NCBI GenBank assembly: GCA_023228725.1
Contig: JALOAQ010000007.1
Coordinates: forward strand, 1-43,242
Source of the DNA: Bacteroidales bacterium
GTDB lineage: Bacteria > Bacteroidota > Bacteroidia > Bacteroidales > ML635J-15
Direction: 5' to 3'
DNA: 43,242 bases
The position numbers and the translations under genes were made by a program. Below are positions 43,014 through 43,242 of the stretch, piece by piece (position 1 is the stretch's first letter; each line of letters begins with the position of its first letter). Under the pieces are notes generated by a model. That model ran no database searches. It was not told the DNA's origin and saw only the letters and a program-made list of their open reading frames with translations.

Positions 43014-43043
43014 TTGTAATTTCTTATAATTAACTTAATTTTG
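43014..43043 (+). promoter_or_regulatory. Promoter of the glycosyltransferase gene
   Basis: TTG (43014-43016), a 19-base spacer and TAATTTTG (43036-43043), a full consensus match. Only four bases separate it from the GTG start codon at 43048, so the mRNA should be leaderless or nearly so. Confidence 0.7.
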
Positions 43044-43047
43044 TTTT

Positions 43048-43242
43048 GTGAAAAAAGTTTTAATTATTTCTTATTATTGGCCACCATCTGGAGGAATAGG
43101 TGTTCATCGCTGTTTAAAATTTGCTAAATATTTACAAAAATTTGGCTGGGAACCTATAATTTATGCTCCAAAAAATGCTCAATATCCATATTTTGATGAG
43201 GCTAATTTTCAGCATATCCCTGAAAATATTACAGTTTTAAAA
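43048..43242 (+). CDS. Glycosyltransferase (GT4-like), 3' end outside window
   Basis: Sixty-five codons from GTG 43048 to the window edge. The N-terminus, KKVLIISYYWPPSGGIGVHR then CLKFAKYLQKFGWEPIIYAP, is typical of GT-B-fold glycosyltransferases of family GT4: a first Rossmann strand followed by the PPSGG nucleotide-sugar-side loop. The GTG is chosen because it sits exactly at the family start and no ATG is near. Product sugar and pathway cannot be judged from the part seen. Confidence 0.8.
   Translation, partial: MKKVLIISYYWPPSGGIGVHRCLKFAKYLQKFGWEPIIYAPKNAQYPYFDEANFQHIPENITVLK

Overview
The window is a piece of a low-GC Bacteroidota chromosome. The evidence is the promoter type (a TTG/TTTG box about 18-21 bases upstream of TAnnTTTG), the lack of clear Shine-Dalgarno sites, a type IX secretion C-terminal tail, a GH92 mannosidase, a DAHP synthase-chorismate mutase fusion, zinc-free forms of L36 and S14, and an S10 operon that runs from fusA straight into rpsJ with no tuf gene. 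The genus cannot be named from the sequence.

Region 1 (1-10.2 kb, mostly + strand) is an accessory, defence-like island. It holds the 3' part of an AlbA/HATPase-type ATP-binding regulator, a SIR2-TPR protein, a PD-(D/E)XK endonuclease next to an N6-adenine methyltransferase (type II restriction-modification), a decayed gene, and a RloA/RloB pair resembling the AbiL abortive-infection system, whose rloB half carries an in-frame TAG. Three of these units are each preceded by a copy of an 80-100 bp repeat. The repeat starts with a Bacteroidota-type promoter box and ends in a nearly invariant G-rich block (GGAGCGTGGAGGGAGTTG). I recognise no known family for it, and it is the best candidate here for something undescribed. 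A palindrome cluster of the kind associated with REP/RAYT elements lies between the first and second units.

Region 2 (10.2-14.0 kb, - strand) is a GH92 alpha-mannosidase translationally coupled to a small lipoprotein. Region 3 (14.0-36.6 kb, - strand) is housekeeping: radC, rpsT, groL/groS, eno, and the complete str-S10-spc-alpha ribosomal cluster, read from rpsL (36.6 kb) down to rplQ (18.8 kb) with secY, map, infA, rpmJ and rpoA in the usual places. Clear promoters (rpsL, rpsT, groS) and hairpin terminators (after rplQ, groL and rpsT) can be seen.

Region 4 (36.7-39.7 kb, + strand) has a beta-helix lipoprotein and a glycine-rich repeat protein with a type IX sorting tail but no signal peptide, probably a 5'-truncated remnant. 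Region 5 (39.8-43.2 kb) has carbamate kinase on the - strand, divergent from a DAHP synthase-chorismate mutase gene. That gene overlaps a PLP-dependent decarboxylase, and the window ends inside a glycosyltransferase. At least two genes here seem to start within a few bases of the promoter, suggesting leaderless mRNAs.
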